DNA of 64,000 nt. It comes from B25-G16 sp964549945 (GTDB lineage: Bacteria; Desulfobacterota; DSM-4660; Desulfatiglandales; B25-G16). This document shows positions 44,772 through 52,383 of this stretch, in pieces. The translations under genes and the position numbers were made by a program. The notes beneath the pieces were generated by a model. That model saw only the letters and a list, made by a program, of their open reading frames with translations, was not told where the DNA came from and did not search any database. Where the stretch lies: NCBI GenBank assembly GCA_964549945.1, contig CAZJXD010000007.1, forward strand, positions 33,444 to 97,443, written 5' to 3'. Within the stretch, counting starts at the first letter, position 1; each line of letters starts with the position of its first letter.

Positions 44772-45779
44772 ATGGCCAGGATAGGGGTTGTGGGCGGAGG
44801 GGGCTGGGGCACTGCGCTCGCGCACCTCATGGCCCTCAAGGGAGGCGATGTCGATCTATGGGTGAGGGAAGAGGAGGTGCGCCTCCAGATAGAGAGCAGA
44901 GGGATAAACGAGGAATTTCTGCCTGGAGTATCCCTCTCCCCAAGGATACATCCCGTCCGATCACTAGGGGAGGTGACCAGCAACAAGGCCTTTCTCGTCA
45001 TCGCGGTGCCCTCTCAGTTCTTCAGGACCATCGTCACCGAGATCGCCCCACTTCTCCTTCCTTCAATCCCCCTTCTGGTGGCAACCAAGGGCATTGAGAA
45101 CACCACCCTCATGACCATGTCACAGGTGGTGGCCTCGGTGCGGGGAAAAGGGTGCGAGGACGTATTTGCCTGCCTCTCAGGCCCGAGCTTTGCAAAGGAG
45201 GTCTGCGAACAACACCCCACCGCGGTCACCCTCGCATCGAGGAACACCGAACTCGCCACCATGCTCCAGGAATTTCTTTCCACCGAGTACTTCAGGGTTT
45301 ACACCACCAATGACGTGATAGGGGTGGAGCTCGGGGGCGCGCTCAAGAACGTGATCGCCATCGCCGCGGGCACCTCGGACGGGCTTGGCTTCGGGTTCAA
45401 CGCACGGGCTGCGCTTATCACAAGGGGCCTGGCGGAGATTACCAGGCTCGGCGTGGCCATGGGAGCAGAGCCGCTCACCTTCTCGGGGCTCGCGGGGCTG
45501 GGGGACCTGGTGCTCACCTGCACCGGGGATCTCAGCAGAAACCGGATGGTGGGCCTCAAGATAGCAGAGGGTGTGCCCGCTGAGGCGATCGTCTCCTCGA
45601 TGAGGATGATCGCCGAGGGGATAAAGACCTCTAGAGCAGCCTACATGCTGGCGCAGAGGGTGGGGGTTGAGATGCCCATCACGGCCGAGGTGTACCGTAT
45701 TATCTACGAGGGCAAGGATCCGCGCGAGGCGGTTAGGGATCTCATGACACGGCAGCTTAAAGGGGAGTTGGAGGGGTAA
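44772..45779 (+). CDS. gpsA: Glycerol-3-phosphate dehydrogenase [NAD(P)+]
   Basis: A 335-residue cytosolic enzyme reducing dihydroxyacetone phosphate to sn-glycerol 3-phosphate for phospholipids. NAD(P)-binding GGGGWGTALA at residues 7-16, 'VIAVPSQFFR', 'ATKGIE', 'LSGPSFAKEV', the catalytic Lys in 'ELGGALKNVIAIAAG', and 'GLAGLGDLVLTCTGDLSRN'. I chose ATG 44772 because the Rossmann motif begins right after it; the frame extends 13 residues upstream, overlapping gyrA. Eleven bases separate gyrA and gpsA. Confidence 0.95.
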   Translation: MARIGVVGGGGWGTALAHLMALKGGDVDLWVREEEVRLQIESRGINEEFLPGVSLSPRIHPVRSLGEVTSNKAFLVIAVPSQFFRTIVTEIAPLLLPSIPLLVATKGIENTTLMTMSQVVASVRGKGCEDVFACLSGPSFAKEVCEQHPTAVTLASRNTELATMLQEFLSTEYFRVYTTNDVIGVELGGALKNVIAIAAGTSDGLGFGFNARAALITRGLAEITRLGVAMGAEPLTFSGLAGLGDLVLTCTGDLSRNRMVGLKIAEGVPAEAIVSSMRMIAEGIKTSRAAYMLAQRVGVEMPITAEVYRIIYEGKDPREAVRDLMTRQLKGELEG

Positions 45780-45791
45780 GGAACGGCCGCG

Positions 45792-46616
45792 ATGAATCAA
45801 CAAGGAGACAGCCCATTGCCCGAGATACTCAGGGAGAGCCTGCCAGGCTCTCTTTTCACACGGATTGTACACTACTTTCCCCTTCTCGGATCGACCAATT
45901 CATATTTAACGGCGCTGGCCAAAGGGGGAGAACCGGAAGGGGCCCTGGTGATAACAGAGAAACAGACGAAGGGGAAGGGCAGGCTGGGCAGGCAGTGGCA
46001 CTCCCCTTCAGGGACAAACCTCCTGTTCTCCGCCTTGTTCAGACCGCCGATTTCCATCGGCATGGCCTTCTCCCTCACCATGCTCTCGGCCGTTTCCCTT
46101 GTGGATGCAATCCGGGAGATGACCGGGCTGCGAGCGTTGATAAAGTGGCCCAACGATATCTACTGTAACGGCAGGAAGATGGCAGGCGTTCTCACGGAGT
46201 TTTCGGCGGATGCCAGGGGCATAGAGTATGTGGTGGTGGGTATCGGGCTTAATGTGAACTGGGACATACGCGACAGGCCGGAGCTTGAACGAATGGCCAC
46301 AAGCCTGATGAAAGAGGTGGGTCACCCTGTCTCTAGGGTTGCCCTCCTCTCACGGATCCTTGAGAAACTGGAGAGCAACTACGAATGCCTTCTGAGGGGA
46401 GAGGATGCCCCCATCCGCGATCGATGGAATAAGCATTCCATGGTAATCGGGAAGGAGGTTTTGATCGATCCGGAAGGAGAGGGCAAAAGGGCCAAGGTGA
46501 CGGGAATCGATAGAAACGGAGCCCTTCTCATCGAGGAGGAAGGCGGAAGGGTATCCTCGATCGTGTGCGGCGAGGTGCAGGTGATATTCCCTACGCTTCC
46601 GGGAAGCACGCCTTAA
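45792..46616 (+). CDS. birA: Biotin--[acetyl-CoA-carboxylase] ligase, monofunctional
   Basis: A 274-residue enzyme attaching biotin to biotin-dependent carboxylases. 'STNSYL', 'EKQTKGKGRLGRQWHSPSGTNLLFS' (biotinyl-AMP loop), 'LIKWPNDIYCNGRKMAGVL' and 'VVVGIGLNVN' are intact; a small C-terminal beta domain follows. The N-terminal winged-helix DNA-binding domain of E. coli BirA is absent, so it should not be a repressor. The stop shares the palindrome TTAA (46613-46616) with the stop of the convergent gene. Confidence 0.94.
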   Translation: MNQQGDSPLPEILRESLPGSLFTRIVHYFPLLGSTNSYLTALAKGGEPEGALVITEKQTKGKGRLGRQWHSPSGTNLLFSALFRPPISIGMAFSLTMLSAVSLVDAIREMTGLRALIKWPNDIYCNGRKMAGVLTEFSADARGIEYVVVGIGLNVNWDIRDRPELERMATSLMKEVGHPVSRVALLSRILEKLESNYECLLRGEDAPIRDRWNKHSMVIGKEVLIDPEGEGKRAKVTGIDRNGALLIEEEGGRVSSIVCGEVQVIFPTLPGSTP

Positions 46617-47848
46617 AAAAGGTATATCTGGTGGCTGTCGGGATTCTTTCCAAAGAAGGTAACATCGTCGATTTTGTCCACCTTTGGCCCTCGAAGGAGC
46701 GTATACAGTGTCCGCTCTACCCCTATGCCCCCGCCGTAGGTATCCGGAAAGGTAGGTTTCCCCTCCCGATCTTTCATGCTTGCCGCTAACAGAAACGGCC
46801 CATATCCATCGAGTTGATTGATGTTCTCGATGTTGCCCTCAGAGATTATGGGCCTTACGGGTATAACCTTGTTATCCAGCAGTCGTTCCACAATGGGCTC
46901 GTAGAGCCATTCCCTTATGGCCCCTGAGAGAAGCTCCCGGGCCTCGGTCTGCTCACCGGTGTCGCGAAGGATGCTCTTGGCGCAGATGTCATAGTTGTAT
47001 ACCATATCGGAGGTAACCTCAGGCCGCTCTATCTTTCCCCCCTGTTTTAGGTATGGGTAGATAAGATCATAATTCTCCCTTGGGATGCCAGTGATCCAGA
47101 AGAACTGAGATTGCGTCTCCTTTCCTGCCCCCGATTCATACTCTTTAGGTCCATATTTTGTCTTTGCTTCATCAAAGGCGAAGGCGGGAAATGGCTGCTT
47201 TGGGACCTCTATGGCGACGCCGAGCTCCTTCAGCTCTTCCGCGTTTCTTTCCACCACCCTTTCCAGGCTGTAGATGATAAGCCTCTCGAAGAAATCCATG
47301 GCGATGTTCATGTCCTCCCTCAGGATCTCCGTTACCATACCCTGCTTTGAGAGATAGGTATCGAGGTCGATACCCCTGTTTCTTCTCAACTCTATGTCCA
47401 TCTGGCTGAAATCGACGATGTACTTCCCCCGCTGAACCCTGTCGGGGCTCTCCACCTCGAGCCTGATATTGGGAGAGTCCACGAATATGCCCTTTAACCT
47501 GGGGTGATGGCATGCGAGAAACTTGGCGTATATCATGCTGTGCGTGAGAACATAATGAAGGCCCTTGTAGGATATTGAAGGCACGTGCTCTACATCATGG
47601 GCCAGGGGATCCGTGAGGGGACTTAGTTGCACCCTCTCGAGATTGCAGAGCCCCTCATCGGCCAGGAATTGGTGCATGGCAGTCACGAGAGTTGCCCTCA
47701 CGGCTATGGCGGCAAGAAGGGTGTCCCCCATCCACTTTTGATAGTAATATTTCTCTATGTATTCCTGAAGGCTCGATCCTCCCTGCTTCAGCGCTGCCTG
47801 GAAGCCAAACAGGGCATCTCCGATTCCGATTGTTCCTTCGTCTTTCAT
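46613..47848 (-). CDS. AsnRS-like class II synthetase paralogue, candidate asparagine synthetase
   Basis: A 411-residue protein with the class II aminoacyl-tRNA synthetase fold but no anticodon-binding domain. Motif 2 is seen around 'ESPDRVQRGKYIVDFSQMDIEL' and motif 3 is 'DTYGGGIGVERTLYTLLRG' near the C-terminus. 'VQLSPLTDPLAHDVE' and 'KGLHYVLTHSMIYAKFL' resemble the AspRS/AsnRS core. Archaeal AsnRS-related proteins of this kind (AS-AR) are asparagine synthetases. Here it lies 12 bases after glnA in an ammonium-assimilation run, which fits ammonia-dependent asparagine synthesis from aspartate. Function is inferred, not shown. Confidence 0.65.
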   Translation of the reverse strand: MKDEGTIGIGDALFGFQAALKQGGSSLQEYIEKYYYQKWMGDTLLAAIAVRATLVTAMHQFLADEGLCNLERVQLSPLTDPLAHDVEHVPSISYKGLHYVLTHSMIYAKFLACHHPRLKGIFVDSPNIRLEVESPDRVQRGKYIVDFSQMDIELRRNRGIDLDTYLSKQGMVTEILREDMNIAMDFFERLIIYSLERVVERNAEELKELGVAIEVPKQPFPAFAFDEAKTKYGPKEYESGAGKETQSQFFWITGIPRENYDLIYPYLKQGGKIERPEVTSDMVYNYDICAKSILRDTGEQTEARELLSGAIREWLYEPIVERLLDNKVIPVRPIISEGNIENINQLDGYGPFLLAASMKDREGKPTFPDTYGGGIGVERTLYTLLRGPKVDKIDDVTFFGKNPDSHQIYLF

Positions 47849-47860
47849 CTGCTCGCTCTC

Positions 47861-49189
47861 TTAGAGTATGGTTAGATATTTCTCGATCTCGTACTGGCTT
47901 ACATGAATCCTGTACCTGTCCCACTCGATCTTTTTATTGGCCACGAACTTATTAAAGATATGATCGCCAAGGGTCTCGCGAACGAGCTCGCTCTTTTCCA
48001 CCTCCCGAAGCGCCTCAAAGAGGTTTCCCGGCAGGGATGTAATGCCGGCTCGCTCTCGTGCCCCCTCGTCCATCTCGTAGATGTCCTCCTCGATCGGATC
48101 CGGGAGCGGATAGTTCTCCTCCATCCCCTTTAGCCCGGCCGCGAGCATGACGGCGAATGCAAGATAGGGGTTGCAGGCCGGATCAGGGGATCTGAACTCG
48201 ATCCTCGTTGCCTGTTCCTTGCCCGGCTTGTACATGGGCACCCTGATCATGGCCGAGCGGTTGCGCCTTGCCCAGGAAATATAGACAGGAGCCTCATAGC
48301 CGGGGACCAGCCTTTTGTAGGAATTTACCCATTGGTTCGTGACCGCGGTTATCTCCCTCGCATGTCTCATGATGCCCGCTATGTAAGATTTCCCCACTGA
48401 TGAAAGATGGTAGGTGTCCCCTCGATCGTAGAAGGCATTGATATCGCCCCTGAACAGCGATTGGTGGACGTGCATGCCGCTTCCGTTTTCACCGAAGACG
48501 GGTTTAGGCATAAAGGTAGCATAATGGCCCATCTTCCTTGCGATCTCCTTTGCTACTATCCTGTAGGTCATGGTCTTGTCGGCCATGGCCAGGGCCTCGT
48601 CGTATCTGAGGTCAATCTCGTGCTGGCTGGGAGCCACCTCGTGGTGGCTGTATTCCACCCTGATCCCCATATCCTGGAGGGCGAAGATCATCTCCCTTCT
48701 CAGATCACTGCCCATGTCCAGGGGGCGGTTGTCGAAATACCCGCCTTTGTCAAGGGGCTTTGGCGAGGTTTGGCCTTCAAAACAGAAGAACTCGAGCTCC
48801 GGTCCCATATAGGCCTTTAACCCCATCTCGGCGAGCTTTTTGGTCATCCGCTTCAACACATATCGAGGGTCCCCTTCATAGTGGCTCCCATCCGGCTGAA
48901 GGATATCGCAAAACATCCTGGCCACCGGCTTATCCTGGGGCCTCCAGGGGAGGAACTGAAAGGTGCTCGGCTCGGGCATGGCGATCATATCGCTCTCCTC
49001 GATCCTCGCAAAACCCTCGATGGAGGATCCGTCGAACCCCATTCCCTCCTCAAGCCCCTCCTCAAGCTCAGAGGGGGTAACGGCAAAGCTCTTCAGGATG
49101 CCGAGTACATCAGGAAACCAGAACTGGATAAAGCTGACATCCCTCTCCTTGACGATCTTAATGACGTCATTCTTCGTTTTACATAGCAT
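47861..49189 (-). CDS. glnA: Glutamine synthetase, type I (alpha-like)
   Basis: A 442-residue enzyme making glutamine from glutamate, ammonia and ATP. Motifs: 'GFDGSSIEGFARIEESDM', 'GPELEFFCFE', 'EVAPSQHEIDLRYDEALAMADK', 'KPVFGENGSGMHVHQSL', 'NSYKRLVPGYEAPVYISWARRNRSAMIRVP' and 'RIEFRSPDPACNPYLAFAVML'. The length and the region 'EEDIYEMDEGARERAGITSLPGNL' lack the adenylylation Tyr (NLYDLPPEE) and the 25-residue insertion of GSI-beta, so control by adenylylation is unlikely; feedback and PII-linked control are more plausible. Confidence 0.95.
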   Translation of the reverse strand: MLCKTKNDVIKIVKERDVSFIQFWFPDVLGILKSFAVTPSELEEGLEEGMGFDGSSIEGFARIEESDMIAMPEPSTFQFLPWRPQDKPVARMFCDILQPDGSHYEGDPRYVLKRMTKKLAEMGLKAYMGPELEFFCFEGQTSPKPLDKGGYFDNRPLDMGSDLRREMIFALQDMGIRVEYSHHEVAPSQHEIDLRYDEALAMADKTMTYRIVAKEIARKMGHYATFMPKPVFGENGSGMHVHQSLFRGDINAFYDRGDTYHLSSVGKSYIAGIMRHAREITAVTNQWVNSYKRLVPGYEAPVYISWARRNRSAMIRVPMYKPGKEQATRIEFRSPDPACNPYLAFAVMLAAGLKGMEENYPLPDPIEEDIYEMDEGARERAGITSLPGNLFEALREVEKSELVRETLGDHIFNKFVANKKIEWDRYRIHVSQYEIEKYLTIL

Positions 49190-49215
49190 GGGTTGCCTTT
49201 CCTTGCTCTATAGGT

Positions 49216-50466
49216 TCAACCAGTGTTCTTTCTTGCCCTGAGGATTTCGGGTATATCAAGGCCAGTAGCGTTTTTTATCTCTTCGAATATCGCCACAATG
49301 GATCCGGTTATACCCTTAACATAGTTCGGCATCCCATGTCCATTACCATTATCAACTATGGTTATTTTATCGATCCGTAGGTTGTCGGCAACCACCTTGG
49401 TAACCTTATCCAGTATGTCGGGCAGCTGTTGGATCAAGAAAAGCTCCCTGGTATCCTCTTTCTCCCACTGCTCTCTCAACACCCTCACCGCCTCGGCCGT
49501 TGCCCTGCCGTCTTCGGCTATCCGTGCGGCATCGCCCACAGCCCTTAGTTCTTTGGCCTCCTTTTCCGCCCTGGCGGGCACGATCACCTCAGCCTCGTAC
49601 TTGCTCCTGTTCATCTTGACCCTCTGCTCCTCGAGCTTCTGTTCTTCGGAGACCCTCGCGATATCACCGGCCACCTTAGCCCTGGCTTCGGCCCTGTTTG
49701 CCACCGCGGTCAAGTCCGCCTTCTTTACCCTCAGCTCGTTTTCAGCCTCCACTATGGACATGTCCGCCACGGCCTCTGCGACATTTCCCTTCTTCTTCGC
49801 CTCGGCGGCCACAAGCCGTGCCTCGGCCTCAGCATTGGCCTCGGTTATCCTGGCATCCCTCCGCACCTCCGCGTTCTTTCTCCGTCCAACGGCCTCGAGA
49901 TACCCCTGGTCGTCGGAGATATGCTTGATCTTAAAGGTATCCAGGACTAAGCCGAGCCTCATAAGATCGCTTCTCGCCTCAGCCACCACCCGTTCCGCGA
50001 ACTCAAGCCTGTTGCTGTTCGCCTCCTCCGGGGTTAGGGTAGCAAGGACGCCGCGAAGGCTTCCCTCAATGTTCTCCCTTGCCACCTGGGATAGGTCGCT
50101 GATATTTTTTCCTAAAAATCTCTCCAGGGCATTCGAGAGCCCCTCTTCCTCGCTTCCCGCTATCTTCACGTTCGCCATAGCCTGGATGTTGATGGGGATT
50201 ACACCATTTGTGAGCGCACCGGTGAGCTCTAAGTCAATGGGTATGATATTCAGCGGCATCCTGGTTACCGACTCGATAATGGGGATCCTGAGGCCTCTTC
50301 CTCCCTTTATAATCCTGTATCCCACCTCTGTGCCATCCTTGAGCCTTCTCTTCCTGCCGGAGAAAACCAAGATCTCGTTTGGATGGCAGACCCTAAGATT
50401 CGCCTTGATAAAGGCGAGAATCACTAGGATTACTATTATGCCTAACCCGATCCAGAAGCCTACCAT
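49216..50466 (-). CDS. Flotillin-like SPFH-domain membrane protein
   Basis: A 416-residue protein: N-terminal membrane helix (about 3-20), SPFH/band-7 domain with 'GLRIPIIESVTRMPLNIIPIDLELTGALTNGVIPINIQAMANVKI' (about 60-130), then a long Ala/Glu-rich coiled coil (about 195-330) with 'EANAEAEARLVAAEA', and a C-terminal domain 'LPDILDKVTKVVADNLRIDKITIVDNGNG'. Flotillins form membrane microdomain scaffolds. Its location between glnB and glnA is unusual; it may organise AmtB or other membrane parts of nitrogen assimilation (inference). Confidence 0.9.
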   Translation of the reverse strand: MVGFWIGLGIIVILVILAFIKANLRVCHPNEILVFSGRKRRLKDGTEVGYRIIKGGRGLRIPIIESVTRMPLNIIPIDLELTGALTNGVIPINIQAMANVKIAGSEEEGLSNALERFLGKNISDLSQVARENIEGSLRGVLATLTPEEANSNRLEFAERVVAEARSDLMRLGLVLDTFKIKHISDDQGYLEAVGRRKNAEVRRDARITEANAEAEARLVAAEAKKKGNVAEAVADMSIVEAENELRVKKADLTAVANRAEARAKVAGDIARVSEEQKLEEQRVKMNRSKYEAEVIVPARAEKEAKELRAVGDAARIAEDGRATAEAVRVLREQWEKEDTRELFLIQQLPDILDKVTKVVADNLRIDKITIVDNGNGHGMPNYVKGITGSIVAIFEEIKNATGLDIPEILRARKNTG

Positions 50467-50492
50467 AATGCTACCTCCTTGGTGAAGTTCTA

Positions 50493-50834
50493 TTACCCAA
50501 TGGCCTTTGGCCCCCTCTCCATGGTCCTTATCCTGATACAGTGTGGCAAATCCAGGACAAATATCTTGCCGTCGCCTATGTTTCCGGTTCTCGCGCCCTT
50601 GATTATGGCCTCAATAACCGGCTCCACGAAATCCTCGTTGCAGGCCACCTCAATCTTCACCTTCTTGAGCAGGCTGCCGACCTCCTTTGCCCCCCTGTAG
50701 ACCTCTGTGAAGCCCATTTGCCTCCCCCGTCCCAGGGCATTTGAAACGGTCATGAGATGCACATCCGCGTCCTCTAATGCCTTCTTCACCTCTTCAAGCC
50801 TATGGGGCTGGATAATCGCGATGATATATTTCAT
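50493..50834 (-). CDS. glnB: Nitrogen regulatory protein P-II
   Basis: A 113-residue PII trimer subunit binding ATP/ADP and 2-oxoglutarate. 'MKYIIAIIQPHRLEEVKKAL' opens it, the T-loop has 'GRGRQMGFTEVYRG' with the conserved Gln and the Tyr of the uridylylation site, and 'ARTGNIGDGKIFVLDL' and 'CIRIRTMERGPKAI' form the nucleotide site. I chose ATG 50834, with the usual N-terminus; the frame extends 19 residues upstream. It follows amtB by 10 bases; GlnK-type PII proteins plug AmtB when nitrogen is plentiful. Confidence 0.95.
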   Translation of the reverse strand: MKYIIAIIQPHRLEEVKKALEDADVHLMTVSNALGRGRQMGFTEVYRGAKEVGSLLKKVKIEVACNEDFVEPVIEAIIKGARTGNIGDGKIFVLDLPHCIRIRTMERGPKAIG

Positions 50835-50844
50835 TTTCGCCCTC

Positions 50845-52077
50845 CTATTCCAACACGGTATATGCAGCTTCATGGTGCTGGGCGAGATCAAGGCCTACCA
50901 TTTCATCCTCTCTTGTAACCCTCATCCCGAACAAGGCGTCAACCAAGGCGAAGAGCATCCATGTCATTGCCGCCGCATAAGCGACGCACACGAGGAGATA
51001 CACGCCCTGGATCAGGAACAGCCTGGTGCTTCCGAAAAAGAGCCCGTTCGCCCCGGCTTCATTGACGGCCTTTTGCGCGAAGAGCCCCGTTGCGAGGGTT
51101 CCCCACATACCCCCGATGCCATGGACACCGAACACATCGAGGGAATCATCATAGCCCACCTTCGGCTTGAGCGCCGTTACCGCCAGATAGGAGAAGATAC
51201 CCCCAAAAATTCCGATTGCTACCGCGGATAAAGGCCCCACAAAGCCACACGCTGGAGTTATGGACACGAGCCCCGCGACAGCGCCAGTCACGATTCCCAA
51301 TACGGTGGGCGCGCCGAGCTGCTGCCACTCGATGAGCGCCCACGTGAGGCCGGCGGCGGCGGCCGATATATTTGTGGTCACGAATGCATTTGCGGCAATC
51401 CCTCCGGCCTGGAGGGCGCTGCCTGCGTTAAAGCCAAACCACCCGAACCACAGAAGGCCACCGCCTAACACGGTGATCGGCAGATTGTGGGGCGTGAACG
51501 CCTGTTTTTCGTAACCCAGCCTCCTTCCGATCAGGGTTGCCATCACGAGGGCCGAGACGCCTGAACTCACGTGAACAACGATTCCTCCGGCAAAGTCAAG
51601 AGCACCTATTTTTTTCAGCCAGCCGCCCGTTGACCAGACCCAGTGAGCGATTGGGTCGTAGACAAAGGTTGCCCAGAGAAGCATTAAAAAGGCGAATGCA
51701 GAGAACTTGATCCTTTCCGCAAAGGCGCCGACGATCAGCGCCGGTGTGAGGATTGCAAACATCGCCTGGAATATCATGAAGGCCAGATGGGGAATAGTGC
51801 CGGCGTAGTCAGGGCTTGGCTGGAGCCCTACCCCCTTGAGGCCGACCCAATCCAAGCTCCCGATAATCCCATGACCGGTGTCGGGCCCAAAGGATATCGA
51901 GTACCCGTACATCACCCATTGCAGACTGATCAGGCACATGATGATAAAGCACTGCATGAGGATGGAGAGGATATTCTTCCTGCGCGCCATGCCCCCGTAA
52001 AAAAAGGCCACGCCAGGCGTCATGATAAAGACCAGGGCCGTTGAAGCCAACACCCATACCGTATCGCCTGAATTCAT
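50845..52077 (-). CDS. amtB: Ammonium transporter AmtB
   Basis: A 410-residue polytopic protein with about eleven helices. The pore twin histidines are in 'AGGIVVHVSSGVSALV' and 'DVFGVHGIGGMWGTLATGLF'; 'TPGVAFFYGGMARRKNILSILMQCF' is the first-helix signature. No extra domain is attached. I chose ATG 52077, preceded by GGAGGTGCGAG; the frame extends 21 residues upstream. It is the first gene after the sigma-54 promoter at 52124-52140 and is followed by glnB. Confidence 0.95.
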   Translation of the reverse strand: MNSGDTVWVLASTALVFIMTPGVAFFYGGMARRKNILSILMQCFIIMCLISLQWVMYGYSISFGPDTGHGIIGSLDWVGLKGVGLQPSPDYAGTIPHLAFMIFQAMFAILTPALIVGAFAERIKFSAFAFLMLLWATFVYDPIAHWVWSTGGWLKKIGALDFAGGIVVHVSSGVSALVMATLIGRRLGYEKQAFTPHNLPITVLGGGLLWFGWFGFNAGSALQAGGIAANAFVTTNISAAAAGLTWALIEWQQLGAPTVLGIVTGAVAGLVSITPACGFVGPLSAVAIGIFGGIFSYLAVTALKPKVGYDDSLDVFGVHGIGGMWGTLATGLFAQKAVNEAGANGLFFGSTRLFLIQGVYLLVCVAYAAAMTWMLFALVDALFGMRVTREDEMVGLDLAQHHEAAYTVLE

Positions 52078-52123
52078 CTCGCACCTCCGCGTTCTTTCAT
52101 CAACAGGGTATGGGTTGGGAAAA

Positions 52124-52140
52124 AGCAAGACAAATGCCAA
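52124..52140 (-). promoter_or_regulatory. Sigma-54 promoter of the amtB-glnB operon
   Basis: On the minus strand the sequence reads TTGGCATTTGTCTTGCT: GG at -24 and GC at -12 with exactly ten bases between, matching YTGGCAC-N5-TTGCW at most positions. The expected start is about 12 bases on (near 52113), 35 bases before the amtB ATG. A NifA-like sigma-54 activator is encoded just upstream. Confidence 0.8.
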
Positions 52141-52286
52141 AACTTGACTAGGGTGCTAATATGTTGATATTACGTAAAATATTGGAATAGTTGAAGAGAG
52201 TGGGATCGAGATGGAAATACATTTTTGTAGGAATCCAATGAATAAGGTAACAAAAAGGCAAGAAATAAGACTATAAACTACAAAAG

Positions 52287-52298
52287 TGTTACATAACA
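52287..52298. promoter_or_regulatory. Palindrome, possible enhancer for the amtB sigma-54 promoter
   Basis: TGTTA-CA-TAACA is an inverted repeat about 180 bases upstream of the expected amtB start, in the gap after the activator gene. That is a normal distance for an enhancer bound by a sigma-54 activator. It is not the NifA site TGT-N10-ACA, which I could not find in this gap. The rest of 52141-52383 is AT-rich and gene-free. Confidence 0.4.
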
Positions 52299-52383
52299 GA
52301 GGGAATAATTTCGACTGCCCGAAAGGCGTACTTCTCAAGGCAGCCTGCTTGATGTGGATCAGTTCTCGGAAGGGGTCCTTTTT

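Noticed and set aside
44252..45001. 249-residue minus-strand frame spanning the gyrA-gpsA junction
   Set aside because: Antisense to two strongly supported genes and with no recognisable motif.
49358..50485. 375-residue plus-strand open frame opposite the flotillin gene
   Set aside because: Ser/Ala/Leu-rich low-complexity translation, exact antisense of a well-supported coding region; a shadow of its coiled-coil codons.
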